Positions 8,440-17,492 of a stretch of 64,000 nucleotides of DNA are shown piece after piece. Origin of the DNA: Anabaena sp051781005 (lineage in GTDB: Bacteria; Cyanobacteriota; Cyanobacteriia; Cyanobacteriales; Nostocaceae). The stretch is from the NCBI RefSeq assembly GCF_051781005.1, contig NZ_JBPWOA010000026.1, forward strand, positions 248,001 through 312,000. The letters are read 5' to 3'. Position numbers and translations under genes: made by a program. Each line of letters starts with the position of its first letter. Position 1 is the first letter of the stretch. The notes under the pieces were generated by a model. The model worked only from the letters and a program-made list of their open reading frames with translations. It was not told the DNA's origin and ran no database searches.

Positions 8440-8517
8440 TGTCATTCTGAACGGAACGAAGTGTAGTGAAGAATCCTCCGAGATGCTTCGTTTCGCTTCG
8501 CTACACTCAGCATGACA
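8440..8517. repeat. TGTCATTCTGA-type interspersed palindromic repeat
   Basis: The left end TGTCATTCTGA (8440-8450) and the right end TCAGCATGACA (8507-8517) are imperfect inverses. The interior carries ACGAAGTG and the stutter TTCGTTTCGCTTCGCTAC. Related copies are at 21951-22038 and, more diverged, at 59921-59990 and 60143-60215. The rest of the 8150-8666 gap (8518-8666) is AT-rich with no gene I can support. Confidence 0.65.
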
Positions 8518-8666
8518 AGACAGGATCATTTATTTTGTGGCTTACTCTTAATAGATAAAATTTCTCTTATTTCATCTGTAAGAAGCTAAAAATTCTATAA
8601 CTTGCATACTATTAATACAAATTTTGTGGTGTAGGCTATTAATGTGCAAATTAAAAGCGCGATAGC

Positions 8667-9572
8667 TTAGTAATTATTGTTGAAATTTGTAATTACGAAT
8701 TTTAGTCCTAATTGATAAAATCTAGAAACAACAAGAGGAACTATTTGTAGTGGATCTTGTTGCATAGACCAGCATAAATTGTAAAAAGCTTCACGCTTTA
8801 AACCAAGTTCATAACATCTATGAGCGTGTTCATAAATAAACTTAGCAAACATTTGTGGATGGGCTTGAAAAAGTGATTTATGTTTATGCACTAAGCGTAA
8901 AAAACTTTCTTGGCGGAGTATGGGATTTCGTGAAACTCTTAGCCCCTCATGGTTATATAACTGGTAGGTAATGATGGGTAGACCAATAATAGAGCAAACG
9001 GGGTTGAGTCTTAAAAAGAGTTCTGAGTGAACGCGCGATCGCATTTGGTTGTCCCAACCCCCAATTTTTTGTAGCATTTCTCGCTCAACTACGAGGGTTT
9101 GCTTGGTATTATAAGATTTACCAGGTTCCAGTTCTTCGAGAAAGAAATGAGCGCCGCGTGGACGGACTAGAGGCGGTAAACGCTTACCCAGGACTTGACC
9201 TTGAGAGTTGACTTCCTCTAAACCGGAGATCACCGCTACCGATTCAGGTAAGTATGTTTGAGATAATGCCTCTAATGATACCTCTGCCATGTGGGGAAGA
9301 TAGCGATCGTCATCGTCCAGAAATGTCACCCATCGACCGAGTGCAGCTTCTAGTCCAACATTACGAGTTCCCGCACCACCATGAGAATGTGATAGGTGAA
9401 TCAACCGCAATTGAGGATGACTGGGTAAATCTATCGGCTTTGTAGAAGCATCATCAACCACAATCACTTCCAAATCTGACATATTTTGATCAAGCGCACT
9501 TTTAACTGCATGATTTACTAAGTGAGGTCGGTTGCGAGTGGGAATAATGATGCTGAGTAGAGGATTACTCAT
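8667..9572 (-). CDS. Family 2 glycosyltransferase
   Basis: A 301-residue GT2 enzyme, distinct in sequence from its neighbours. It shows LLSIIIPTRNRPHLV, then LEVIVVDDAST, then ARNVG-like GAGTRNVGLEAALGRWVTFLDDDD with the DxD-type metal site around residue 90. The second half is helical (KFIYEHAHRCYELGLKREAF) without membrane segments. The ATG at 9572 has AAGG eight bases upstream, while the frame's TTG at 9578 does not fit. It lies 15 bases downstream of the wzt-like gene, indicating one operon that makes and exports a surface glycan. The transferred sugar is unknown. Confidence 0.88.
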   Translation of the reverse strand: MSNPLLSIIIPTRNRPHLVNHAVKSALDQNMSDLEVIVVDDASTKPIDLPSHPQLRLIHLSHSHGGAGTRNVGLEAALGRWVTFLDDDDRYLPHMAEVSLEALSQTYLPESVAVISGLEEVNSQGQVLGKRLPPLVRPRGAHFFLEELEPGKSYNTKQTLVVEREMLQKIGGWDNQMRSRVHSELFLRLNPVCSIIGLPIITYQLYNHEGLRVSRNPILRQESFLRLVHKHKSLFQAHPQMFAKFIYEHAHRCYELGLKREAFYNLCWSMQQDPLQIVPLVVSRFYQLGLKFVITNFNNNY

Positions 9573-9587
9573 TTTCAATACCTTAAT

Positions 9588-10865
9588 TTATTGATTAATA
9601 ACTTGCCATTTACGTGGTTGATAAAATAAACATCGACTGATAGTTTTATTGGTCTTCACAGTAAATCTAAAAGATTCAACAATATCAAAAGATTGCACGC
9701 CTCTTCTGATATATATTTTGGCGCTATATACACCAGGAATAAAAGAACAATATGGCATATACATTTGGATTTCTGACTTTCCTGGCAGGATAGTTAAAAG
9801 CTCTTGATCAGAATTAGAAGTTATGTACTGAACCAGTCCATTTTCTCCTGATAAAGCTGTGACTAAAATACCTAAATTAGCTTGGGTAATTTTTTGGTAA
9901 GATTTACATTCCACACATAAATAAGCTGGTTCACCAGAAAGCGGTGCTTCTAGAAAATCACCCTGTTCATCTCTAAAAAATACAGCAGTAATATCTAAAC
10001 CTAAACTCTCCGCTTCTGGCTTTTCCGACAAAATCATTTTTCCTAAAGCACTTTCTGAGCCACTCAAACAGAGGTCTTCTTCATATTTGCGAATTACTGT
10101 TTCTGTTTTACCCGATGTAATCACTTCACCTTTTGATAAATAAATTGATGAATCACAAACATTAAGGATGCTATGGGAGTTGTGAGAAACCAATATAAAA
10201 GCTGTGCCATTTGTCCGCAGTTGTGCTAACTTTCTGTGGCACTTCATTCTAAATTTGATGTCTCCTACAGCTAGAACTTCATCAATTAGTAAAACATCTG
10301 GTTCTACATGAACTGCACAAGCAAAACCTAGTCTAGCTGCCATACCAGAACTATAAGTTTGTACAGGTGCATCAATAGCATTACCAATCTCAGAAAAATC
10401 TATTACTTCTTGAAATCTCTCCGTGATTTTTTTGGTTGATAAACCCAAAATTGACATATTTGCATAAATATTTTCTCGCCCTGTCAGTATGGGATTAAAT
10501 CCTGCCCCTAAGGCAATTAATGGAGCTACCCTACCTCTAACTTTTATACAGCCAGTGTCAGGTTTTATCAACCCACTAATGATGCGTAGTAGTGTACTTT
10601 TTCCTGAACCATTTGAGCCAACTAAACCAAGAGCTTCTCCCCGCTTTAATTGAAAACTGACATCGTTCAAAGCCCAAAATTCTAGGCGGCGTAAAGTATC
10701 ACTTTTCCTATTTCCTCCTAATAATTCTGTGGCAATATCTTGTACACCATAGAATAAAGACTGTTTTAAATTCCTACAGAATTTTTTAGAAACACTATCA
10801 ACTGCAATCAGCACTTCAGCATCTTGAGAATGAACAGAAATCTTTTTATCTATTAATTCAGTCAT
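9588..10865 (-). CDS. Polysaccharide ABC exporter, ATP-binding subunit (Wzt-like)
   Basis: This 425-residue ATPase should drive export of a lipid-linked polysaccharide together with the permease encoded just upstream. Its nucleotide-binding domain has Walker A GLVGSNGSGKST, signature YSSGMAARLGFA and Walker B VLLIDEVLAVGD. The long spacing of the N-terminus is typical of the Wzt/TagH branch. Residues about 285-425 form a beta-rich C-terminal extension resembling the Wzt carbohydrate-binding domain, which in some systems reads the polymer's terminal cap. That would suggest a capped glycan, an inference. The start codon is two bases from the stop of the permease gene, so the pair is translationally linked. 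Confidence 0.88.
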   Translation of the reverse strand: MTELIDKKISVHSQDAEVLIAVDSVSKKFCRNLKQSLFYGVQDIATELLGGNRKSDTLRRLEFWALNDVSFQLKRGEALGLVGSNGSGKSTLLRIISGLIKPDTGCIKVRGRVAPLIALGAGFNPILTGRENIYANMSILGLSTKKITERFQEVIDFSEIGNAIDAPVQTYSSGMAARLGFACAVHVEPDVLLIDEVLAVGDIKFRMKCHRKLAQLRTNGTAFILVSHNSHSILNVCDSSIYLSKGEVITSGKTETVIRKYEEDLCLSGSESALGKMILSEKPEAESLGLDITAVFFRDEQGDFLEAPLSGEPAYLCVECKSYQKITQANLGILVTALSGENGLVQYITSNSDQELLTILPGKSEIQMYMPYCSFIPGVYSAKIYIRRGVQSFDIVESFRFTVKTNKTISRCLFYQPRKWQVINQ

Positions 10866-10867
10866 TA

Positions 10868-11740
10868 TTAAGAACTTACCCTCTCAACCACAAAAGGCAT
10901 CGCCAGACGGAATACAATCCAGGTTAGTAGTAATCCTACTAAAGTAATTGTACTCACCAACCAAAAACTAAAAGGTTCTGAGACTACTCCTGTGGTAGCT
11001 AAATCTCTTACTGTTACTAACAAAGGGGTGACAGGATTCAACTTTACTAACAACCCAAATATTCCTTCTTTGGGAACTGGATAAATTACAGGCGTGAGAA
11101 ATAACCAAAATCCTGTTATCAAAGTTAGTCCTTTGGAAATATCTTGATACAACACTCCCAAGGGAGCTAAGAAAATACCAATAAATGTTCCCAATAAAAC
11201 TAAATGAATTAATGGAACTGGAGTTACAATTACTGTCCAATTAATAGGAATACGAAACCAAATAAACAATCCCACTAGGAGAATTAGCTTGATAGCAAAA
11301 TTAAAAAAAACTTCCCCTACTTTGGCCAAAATTAATGCTTCCCGTGGAAAATTTACCCTGGCTAACATGGGTTTTGCTACTGTTACCGCTTGTACTGGAC
11401 CATTTAAAGCTTCTACAAAAGTTTGCCATAATGCAGTGCTAAACATGACATAAGCTGGATAGGGTAAATCAGTAGCTCCCACATTAATGACTTTGGCATC
11501 TTTCGCAAGGGTTAAACTTACAGCCAAGACAATTGGTGGTAAAAAAGCCCAGGCTATACCTAAAAAAGATTGTCGATATTGGGCGTTGATATCTCGCACC
11601 ATTAACCGCCAAGCTAGTTCACGAGAAGCTAACAAGTCTCGCCACATTTGTCGCACTAAGTCTAGGGGATATCTCAGTTGACTCTCTGGTGTATAAATGA
11701 TTTGAGGTAGCTGAGAATTCAATTTTTGATGTCGCTTCAA
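10868..11740 (-). CDS. Polysaccharide ABC exporter, permease (Wzm-like, ABC-2)
   Basis: A 290-residue ABC-2 type permease with about six membrane helices and the cytoplasmic entry motif RDINAQYRQSFLGIAWAFLPP near residue 50, which is diagnostic for the Wzm/TagG/KpsM group. Conserved features include FSTALWQTFVEALNGP and YPVPKEG near the fourth helix. It pairs with the ATPase gene two bases downstream. The frame starts with TTG at 11740, with AAGGA nine bases upstream; no upstream ATG exists. It lies at the inner membrane and would move a lipid-linked glycan assembled by the neighbouring transferases. Confidence 0.88.
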   Translation of the reverse strand: MKRHQKLNSQLPQIIYTPESQLRYPLDLVRQMWRDLLASRELAWRLMVRDINAQYRQSFLGIAWAFLPPIVLAVSLTLAKDAKVINVGATDLPYPAYVMFSTALWQTFVEALNGPVQAVTVAKPMLARVNFPREALILAKVGEVFFNFAIKLILLVGLFIWFRIPINWTVIVTPVPLIHLVLLGTFIGIFLAPLGVLYQDISKGLTLITGFWLFLTPVIYPVPKEGIFGLLVKLNPVTPLLVTVRDLATTGVVSEPFSFWLVSTITLVGLLLTWIVFRLAMPFVVERVSS

Positions 11741-11789
11741 TATTTTTTATCCTTTGTCCAAGAAATTGCAAGTATTCTAGGGAACAACG

Positions 11790-11862
11790 AGAGAACTCTC
11801 AAAAACCCTCTTTACTTCCTGTCTTTTGTGGTTCGTTTTTTCATGATTTTGTGTAAGTCCTG
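11790..11862. repeat. Half copy of the GGACTTACGCA repeat
   Basis: The stretch ending TTTTGTGTAAGTCCTG matches the right half of the complete element at 55412-55512, including the interior GGTTCGTTT and ATGATTTTG blocks. The matching left end is degraded (TTGCAAGTATTCTAGG). It fills the promoter region of the exporter operon. Confidence 0.5.
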
Positions 11863-11894
11863 TATTCATGAAAATCAAATATGAAATATGAGTT

Positions 11895-12950
11895 CTATAG
11901 GTGTGTTTGTGCATAGCGGCTAGTAATGTAACGGTTGGCTATCTTGTCTATATACGATAGAGTTTTCCCAGCTACTCGCCAGCCAAATTTGTTAATAGGC
12001 AATTTACGCACAAGGGGATTAATAATTGCCATTTGTCGCCGCCATCCCAATCGTTTATACTTATTTTCAAAGTATTCATCTTCAGTGAGATTCCACTTTT
12101 CACACAGGCGTTTAAGGCTGGCTATTTCCCAAGCATCACTCCAACGCAGCATATAGTAATGTATATCTGTTGGTTCTAGTGGTTTGCTTGTTACATAAGT
12201 CATCAGAGATTCAGGTTCTAGGTAAACTGTGCCACCAGCTTCTGCTACCAAGATGCACAAATCAACGTGTTCTTTGGTGTTCAACAGTGCTTCATCTAAT
12301 AACCCAATTTGTTGAAATATCTCTGTTCGTACCATCATGCAGTGAAACTCGGCTAACCCAGTTTTTTGGCGTTGTAACTGAGTTTGAATATCTGCAATTT
12401 TGCGACCTTGTTTATATATCTTTTCAATCATGCGCTTTCTGCTGGTTTCGTCTTTAATCTCCACCTTGATTCCAGATTCCCCTCCGGCACAGTGTATTTC
12501 TGTGTGTAAAGGTGTACCCTGACAAATGAGAGGACTAACTATAGTTGCATCTGTTTCTTCTGCACATTCGACTAAAGGCTTGAGCCAACCTGGGGTGACA
12601 ACAACATCATTATCAATAAAGACAACATACTTACTAGTAACTTGACGCAAACCCATGTTTCGCGCACTGTTGGGGGAGAGATAGTAATTTGTGCGAATCA
12701 GTTGAAATTGCTTTTGTTGTGATTGTTCTGCTAAATAATCCCTAATGTGACGTGGGGAACCACCATCTATATAAATTAACTGGAAGGGATAATGTGTATG
12801 TTCATAAATGCTTTCTAAGGCTTCACGGGTACAACTGAAACGTTCTCTGGGAGAAACAATAAGGGTTACATCTGGGGTAGCGAGCGCTAATGAGTTTTTC
12901 ATTTCAATCAATATCCTTTCAGAATTTAAAACTGATTTTTTGTGAATCAT
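11895..12950 (-). CDS. Family 2 glycosyltransferase
   Basis: A 351-residue GT2 enzyme of the group with an opening VTLIVSPRERFSCT, followed by PFQLIYIDGGS, then NMGLRQVTSKYVVFIDNDVVV with the DxD-like metal site. A further LLDEALLNTKEHVDLC segment resembles the acceptor motif of rhamnosyl- and galactofuranosyl-type transferases. It sits upstream of the ABC exporter genes on the same strand with a repeat remnant between. Two starts are possible: ATG 12950 (used here) or ATG 12902, which has AAAGGA upstream and begins at the conserved part. The sugar is unknown. Confidence 0.85.
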   Translation of the reverse strand: MIHKKSVLNSERILIEMKNSLALATPDVTLIVSPRERFSCTREALESIYEHTHYPFQLIYIDGGSPRHIRDYLAEQSQQKQFQLIRTNYYLSPNSARNMGLRQVTSKYVVFIDNDVVVTPGWLKPLVECAEETDATIVSPLICQGTPLHTEIHCAGGESGIKVEIKDETSRKRMIEKIYKQGRKIADIQTQLQRQKTGLAEFHCMMVRTEIFQQIGLLDEALLNTKEHVDLCILVAEAGGTVYLEPESLMTYVTSKPLEPTDIHYYMLRWSDAWEIASLKRLCEKWNLTEDEYFENKYKRLGWRRQMAIINPLVRKLPINKFGWRVAGKTLSYIDKIANRYITSRYAQTHL

Positions 12951-12997
12951 TAAGGTAAGAAATAATAAATTATGGAGAGCCTTTTTTTTGCTAGATA

Positions 12998-14275
12998 TTA
13001 CACAGTAATTGCCGGAGCTAAGGCTGATTTTTGAAGAGGTAAATCATCAGTGATAACTTGGCGATAAATTTGCACTAACTCATCATTAAGTTTGTTCATA
13101 TCATAATGTGATTGGACATAAGAATGACCAGAGTAACCCATTGTTGACCAAATTTGTGGATGCTCAATGAGATAAATTAATTTTTCAGCTATAGCATTAG
13201 CATTTCGCTCTGGAACTAGAAAACCAGAAATACCATCTTGTACAAGTTCAGGAATACCACCATGAGTAGTAGCAATTACTGGTAAACCCATAATCATTGC
13301 TTCTTTTAAAGTATTAACTGGTGCATCTTGATTGCCATCTTTTGCTGTCACACTAGGAGCAACAAAAATATCTGTTTGGTCGAGAATTGCAACAATTTCC
13401 GGCTGGGTTTTCCATCCAAGTAGCTTGACTTTATCAGCAATATTCAATGATTGTATAAGCTGCTGGAAGTGTTCTTTCAATTCACCATCGCCAATGATGT
13501 TATACTCGATATTTTGATAAAGTTCGCTCACCTGAGCAACAGCTAAAATTGCGTATTCTATACCTTTCTTTTCAATTAAACGACCAGTGGTAGCGATGCG
13601 AATTTTACTATCTGCATGAGGATACCTTTCTTTAAAAGGAAAGTGAATACAATCTATTCCTGAACCATGCACTACAATTTTATTTGCATCACAGCCTAGT
13701 TTGATAGCTTTTGTCTTAAAAAATTCACAGTTGGTTAAGAAAAAATCACCTTGAGCAAAGAGTGATTCATAAACATTTTCTCCATTTTCTTGAACAAACC
13801 AACTGATATCGTAGCCTCTAAATGAAGTAATTAATTTACCTTTGATAGCACCTATATTCCGTAAAATCATTCCTTCTAATGCTAATGTACCGAACTGGCA
13901 ATGAATAATATCGTAAGTTGGAGCTTTTAATAATGGTATAACTGAGTATAATAATCGCAAAGAAACTGCCCGTTTACCATAGTTAAAAAAGTTGAGCGAT
14001 CGCAAAATGACTAAAGGATTTATATGAAAATTCCCAATAATTAATTTTATTCCTTTTAAGAAGCGTAAAAAATAATTTTGATGAATCTTGGGTTGATAAT
14101 ATGTATGATTAAGTAAATGATAATTTGCTACTTTGGGATGAATTTTAGAAGTATTATCCGGTGGTGTGGCATAAATATTTACTTCATTTCCTCGATCTAT
14201 CAAACCTATAATTTGATTAACAATAAATGTTTCTGATAAACTAGGAAATTTATCAACGATAATGGCAATTTTCAT
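12998..14275 (-). CDS. Family 4 glycosyltransferase
   Basis: A 425-residue GT-B fold enzyme. It begins MKIAIIVDKFPSLSETFI, a common opening of colanic-acid-type GT4 proteins, and has IIHCQFG in the N-terminal domain, IATTGRLIEKKGIEYAI at the domain boundary and the C-terminal nucleotide-sugar motif VAPSVTAKDGNQDAPVNTLKEAMIMGLPV. The retained acidic/basic residues in that motif suggest an active retaining transferase. The ATG at 14275 is preferred over the GTG at 14323 because the upstream 16 residues fit no family. It is the first gene of the minus-strand glycan cluster; the 704 bases upstream hold its promoter region. Confidence 0.87.
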   Translation of the reverse strand: MKIAIIVDKFPSLSETFIVNQIIGLIDRGNEVNIYATPPDNTSKIHPKVANYHLLNHTYYQPKIHQNYFLRFLKGIKLIIGNFHINPLVILRSLNFFNYGKRAVSLRLLYSVIPLLKAPTYDIIHCQFGTLALEGMILRNIGAIKGKLITSFRGYDISWFVQENGENVYESLFAQGDFFLTNCEFFKTKAIKLGCDANKIVVHGSGIDCIHFPFKERYPHADSKIRIATTGRLIEKKGIEYAILAVAQVSELYQNIEYNIIGDGELKEHFQQLIQSLNIADKVKLLGWKTQPEIVAILDQTDIFVAPSVTAKDGNQDAPVNTLKEAMIMGLPVIATTHGGIPELVQDGISGFLVPERNANAIAEKLIYLIEHPQIWSTMGYSGHSYVQSHYDMNKLNDELVQIYRQVITDDLPLQKSALAPAITV

Positions 14276-14979
14276 GAAATTACTCAAGAGTTTACTAGAT
14301 TTATCAACACATTTTCTATTCACAAATTACAACCATAAAAAATATTTTTTCGTTTATTTCGACAAATAACAAGAAACAGTATAGATTAACTTTTTCGGTT
14401 ATTCAATATAAAAAATTAAAATACTTCCTTGGACATATTTAAAAAAATAATTAGTAAAAATTAAAACTGGGATTTTAATTTAAGATCAAGCCATGAAACA
14501 ATAATTAGTAGTTTTATTGGTAATAAATCTAGTAAATAAACAAACTATCAATAAAGAGTTAGCCAAACATTAAAAGTATATGAAACTAAGAATAGATAAG
14601 TACTTTAGCGATTTTAATAACCTGTGGAATGAAACCAAAAAAATAAATATACGCGAAAAAAATCAAACAATCAATACAAAAATATACATAAAAGAGAACA
14701 GGAAATGAGCAACAGAGAAATCCCCATAATTAAAATTAAGGGATTTGTAAGGTGTCAGAAAATGAGTGATTCAGGTAGGATTGGAATCCCCACTTTCTCT
14801 ACGAGACGCTATGGGAACAACTGTTACTAGGAATAGGTGCGATCGCTTGCAAGTAAACAAAAAATATACCTCAGCAAAGGTTCAGCATTGCTAAACCCCT
14901 ATGAAATAATGAACTAAATACGATATGTATACACCAAAAGCTTATAGCGACATCGAAAAACAGAAAAGTTAGGTCATAG
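14276..14979. other. AT-rich intergenic region, no gene seen
   Basis: About 700 bases separate the glycan cluster from the GHKL/methyltransferase cassette. The sequence is strongly AT-rich and all frames are broken. A hairpin-like inversion lies at about 14718-14748 (AAATCCCC ... GGGATTT with an AT loop) and a HIP1-like octamer remnant near 14838. The ACGAGACGCT string at 14800 recurs in the repeat at 21951-22038. It probably marks the boundary of the accessory segment. Confidence 0.5.
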
Positions 14980-15951
14980 CTACATGATCATTTCCACAAA
15001 AGAAGGAAAGTATTTATACAATTCTGCATAGGATTTAACATCCTTGAGGGGGATACAAATTCGTTTCACAGCATCACAATCATCTGTAGGCATTTGACTA
15101 TCTAGATGTTGAATTTCCTTAAGTGTCAGATTTGGCACTTTTATTTCATAAGGATTATCTAATTCTGTTGGATTAAAATTCTTACTAAACTTACATTGTT
15201 CAGCAAGATTACAGTAGTTCTGTTCAAAAAGGAGCCATCCAACTGTTAACATACGACAACCATCATCATAACGAAAATCAAAAATTTGCTTATAATTGAG
15301 CTTTTCGTCTTCCGAACGTGCTGAATTAGCGTTACTAACACTTTGTTTAAGTTGATTATCAATTATTTTTTTATACAGATTTCCTATATTCTTCGCAGTT
15401 AAATCAATCGACTTTAGACTTATAGGAATTTTCTCATTAGGAAGCCTTTCTCGTAACTTATCTTCTCTAAATTTGTTTATTTCTTTTATATCCCAACCTT
15501 CTGTTGGGGGTCGTTCTTGCGCTGCACTAACTGTAACAATTAAAACGCTTCCCGATACTAATTTGCTTATAAGAGTATCAATATCATCTAAAATTGTTTT
15601 TTCTAATGGGATATCATAATCAAGCCATACAATTGATTTCTTATTCCATTCAATTGTCGGAAGAACTTCAGAGGAGTCTCCATACTTGATTTCAATACAT
15701 CCAAAAGGTTTATTATATTCAAAACGAACTTTAGCGTTCGTATCTTTTTCTATACTTATCATGTCCTCAATATGTAAGGATTTATGAAATAGAATAAAGT
15801 CACTAAAGTAAGTTGAGCCAAAACCTACATATCTATAAGTTGTCAGTTCTCCGAACGGACTTAAGCATCGGAGAGAATCGCATATCATCCTTCTTTCAAC
15901 TGCTTTTGCAGGACGAAGACTGTAATTAATTTTTGAATAGCTACCAGCCAT
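14980..15951 (-). CDS. Methyltransferase-like protein of the GHKL cassette
   Basis: A 323-residue protein I cannot assign to a named system. Residues 40-145 read like a Rossmann-type SAM methyltransferase: RYVGFGSTYF with G-x-G at 43-45 (motif I), ISIEKD ending in an acidic residue after the second strand, KYGDSSEVLP (Asp92), and SIVWLDYDIPL with D111-Y-D113 where motif IV should be, then a strand LIVTVSA. The remaining 180 residues are unassigned. Activity is inferred, and a dead fold that only binds is possible. The start is well supported: two AAGGATA boxes sit just upstream. The gene begins five bases after the stop of the GHKL ATPase gene, so the two form one operon. Confidence 0.6.
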   Translation of the reverse strand: MAGSYSKINYSLRPAKAVERRMICDSLRCLSPFGELTTYRYVGFGSTYFSDFILFHKSLHIEDMISIEKDTNAKVRFEYNKPFGCIEIKYGDSSEVLPTIEWNKKSIVWLDYDIPLEKTILDDIDTLISKLVSGSVLIVTVSAAQERPPTEGWDIKEINKFREDKLRERLPNEKIPISLKSIDLTAKNIGNLYKKIIDNQLKQSVSNANSARSEDEKLNYKQIFDFRYDDGCRMLTVGWLLFEQNYCNLAEQCKFSKNFNPTELDNPYEIKVPNLTLKEIQHLDSQMPTDDCDAVKRICIPLKDVKSYAELYKYFPSFVEMIM

Positions 15952-15956
15952 TATCC

Positions 15957-17288
15957 TTATCCTTCGTTGTTTAAATAGTAATCAAAGGTTTTTTCACCAA
16001 CCTCTTTATTCGATGTAACATTTAATAATTCTTTGACTTGCTCAATTTCTTCAATTGGTTTACTATATTGTATAGTGCCACGTTTTTGACGAGGGGGAAT
16101 TGCTGATTGATCAGGGATTAGAAATGTATTACTTGTCTCTGCTTCAAATACAGAAGAAAGTGAAGTTTGCAAATACGCTTGCTCAAGTAAACTCTCAGTT
16201 ATCTCACCACGCTCTACAAGGCTTTTTTCATCTGCCATTTTTCTTAAGAATGTAAGAACGGGAACCGTTAGTTGAGATACTTCTTGTTTGATTGATTTGT
16301 AGATTGGTGAGTCGTAGTCAATCCCTGTTTTCGTCGTTGTCCAAGGCAAATTAGCAGCATCATCAGACTCGAAGAAAGCATAGCCTCTAAAGAATGCAAA
16401 ATCAGCATGATATTGTGGAAAACCACTTTTTGTACCCCAGCCCATTATTTCAGTTTGGTCAGCTTCAAGAACCATGCGTTCATTGCAGAATACATACCAT
16501 CCTCCTTCCTTTATACTTCTATCAGATACACCAGCATACAACCTAACCCGCACTGGTGTTTCTATTTCACGACTTCCAAAGTACTTATATTCCTTTTCAA
16601 ATTTTGCAACTTTAATATTGTCAGAAGTACGAAAATTAAGGGGAGTTGGACAAAGATCCTCATCATTTATACTAATGCTTAATCCCTTTTTTAGTTTTAA
16701 TGAATATGCAATTGTTAATTCTTGCTTTAATTCCGATATGAAATTTTCTAATCCTAAGTCTTCTGACACAGTTTCATGCAATTTTTCAATTAATATTCGA
16801 GTGCCAATCTCACTGAATTCGGAATCACTAGCTTCTTGAACATTTGAAAATTCAAATGTCCATTCAGCTTGATCTTTCCATTCCTCTACGTCTTCTGAAA
16901 CTGTAAATTTAGAACTAGATGTAGTTGATTCAACTGTAAATTTTTTTCCGATCTTGAAAAAAGCCCGCTTCATTCCAATTCCGAATCTTCCAATTGATTT
17001 TGGTGTTACTGCGGCATCATTAGCTCTTCCAAATTTGAAAGCATACTCCTCTGCTTCCTTGATTGTTATTCCTCCACAATTATCTTGAATTTCAAAGTAC
17101 TCATTTTTCGCTAAAATTTTTATCCAAAGCCCTTCATAATTCTCATTGCTTTGTAAATGAGTTGCACCATCTACTGAGTTGTCAACAAGATCTATAATCG
17201 CACGAATAAGCGGTATATCTCGCACCAACATATATATGAATAAATCTTTAGTAGGTTCAGCATGAATTACCCGTTGATTATCACTCAT
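15957..17288 (-). CDS. GHKL (Hsp90/MutL/MORC-type) ATPase
   Basis: A 443-residue protein with a clear Bergerat ATP-binding fold. Box N is IIDLVDNSVDGA (Asp33, Asn37), the G1 box is IQDNCGGIT (Asp69), and the lid motif is SIGRFGIGMKRAF (98-110). The layout, with GRFGIGMK after a short linker, is that of MORC/MutL-like rather than histidine-kinase GHKL proteins. The usual catalytic Glu four residues before the box N Asn is Asp here. The C-terminal third looks helical and is unassigned. Family knowledge: prokaryotic MORC-like ATPases occur in predicted defence operons with DNA-modifying partners. Here the downstream partner is methyltransferase-like. The start overlaps the end of a 34-codon ORF by eight bases. 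Confidence 0.72.
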   Translation of the reverse strand: MSDNQRVIHAEPTKDLFIYMLVRDIPLIRAIIDLVDNSVDGATHLQSNENYEGLWIKILAKNEYFEIQDNCGGITIKEAEEYAFKFGRANDAAVTPKSIGRFGIGMKRAFFKIGKKFTVESTTSSSKFTVSEDVEEWKDQAEWTFEFSNVQEASDSEFSEIGTRILIEKLHETVSEDLGLENFISELKQELTIAYSLKLKKGLSISINDEDLCPTPLNFRTSDNIKVAKFEKEYKYFGSREIETPVRVRLYAGVSDRSIKEGGWYVFCNERMVLEADQTEIMGWGTKSGFPQYHADFAFFRGYAFFESDDAANLPWTTTKTGIDYDSPIYKSIKQEVSQLTVPVLTFLRKMADEKSLVERGEITESLLEQAYLQTSLSSVFEAETSNTFLIPDQSAIPPRQKRGTIQYSKPIEEIEQVKELLNVTSNKEVGEKTFDYYLNNEG

Positions 17289-17385
17289 CTGATTTAACTT
17301 CTTTATGAGATAAGCTTTTTGGACGATCTTCTTTCATGTACCGCTCAAATTTGGCTTCCGTCCATTTCTCTCTGCCCCTAACCAT
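17281..17385 (-). CDS. Small leader ORF coupled to the GHKL gene
   Basis: A 34-codon frame starts at ATG 17385 with AGGGG eight bases upstream and ends in TGA overlapping the GHKL start codon region by eight bases (ATGAGTGA), an arrangement typical of translational coupling. The peptide begins MVRGREKWTEAKFERYMKED and is very basic and acidic. From memory this opening resembles the N-terminus of TnsA-type transposase endonucleases (RGRKKWTE-x-K-I-x-RYIKEGRG), after which it diverges. It could be a genuine small protein, a leader peptide or a truncated remnant. No search was run. Confidence 0.35.
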   Translation of the reverse strand: MVRGREKWTEAKFERYMKEDRPKSLSHKEVKSDE

Positions 17386-17492
17386 AAAAATAACCCCTGA
17401 CAGCGATCGCTTATCTACTTAGTAGAATAGTACTCCCTTAGAGGTTATTGTTCAACCGTTTTATATTTGTTGAACCGAATTATCCTCCTACA

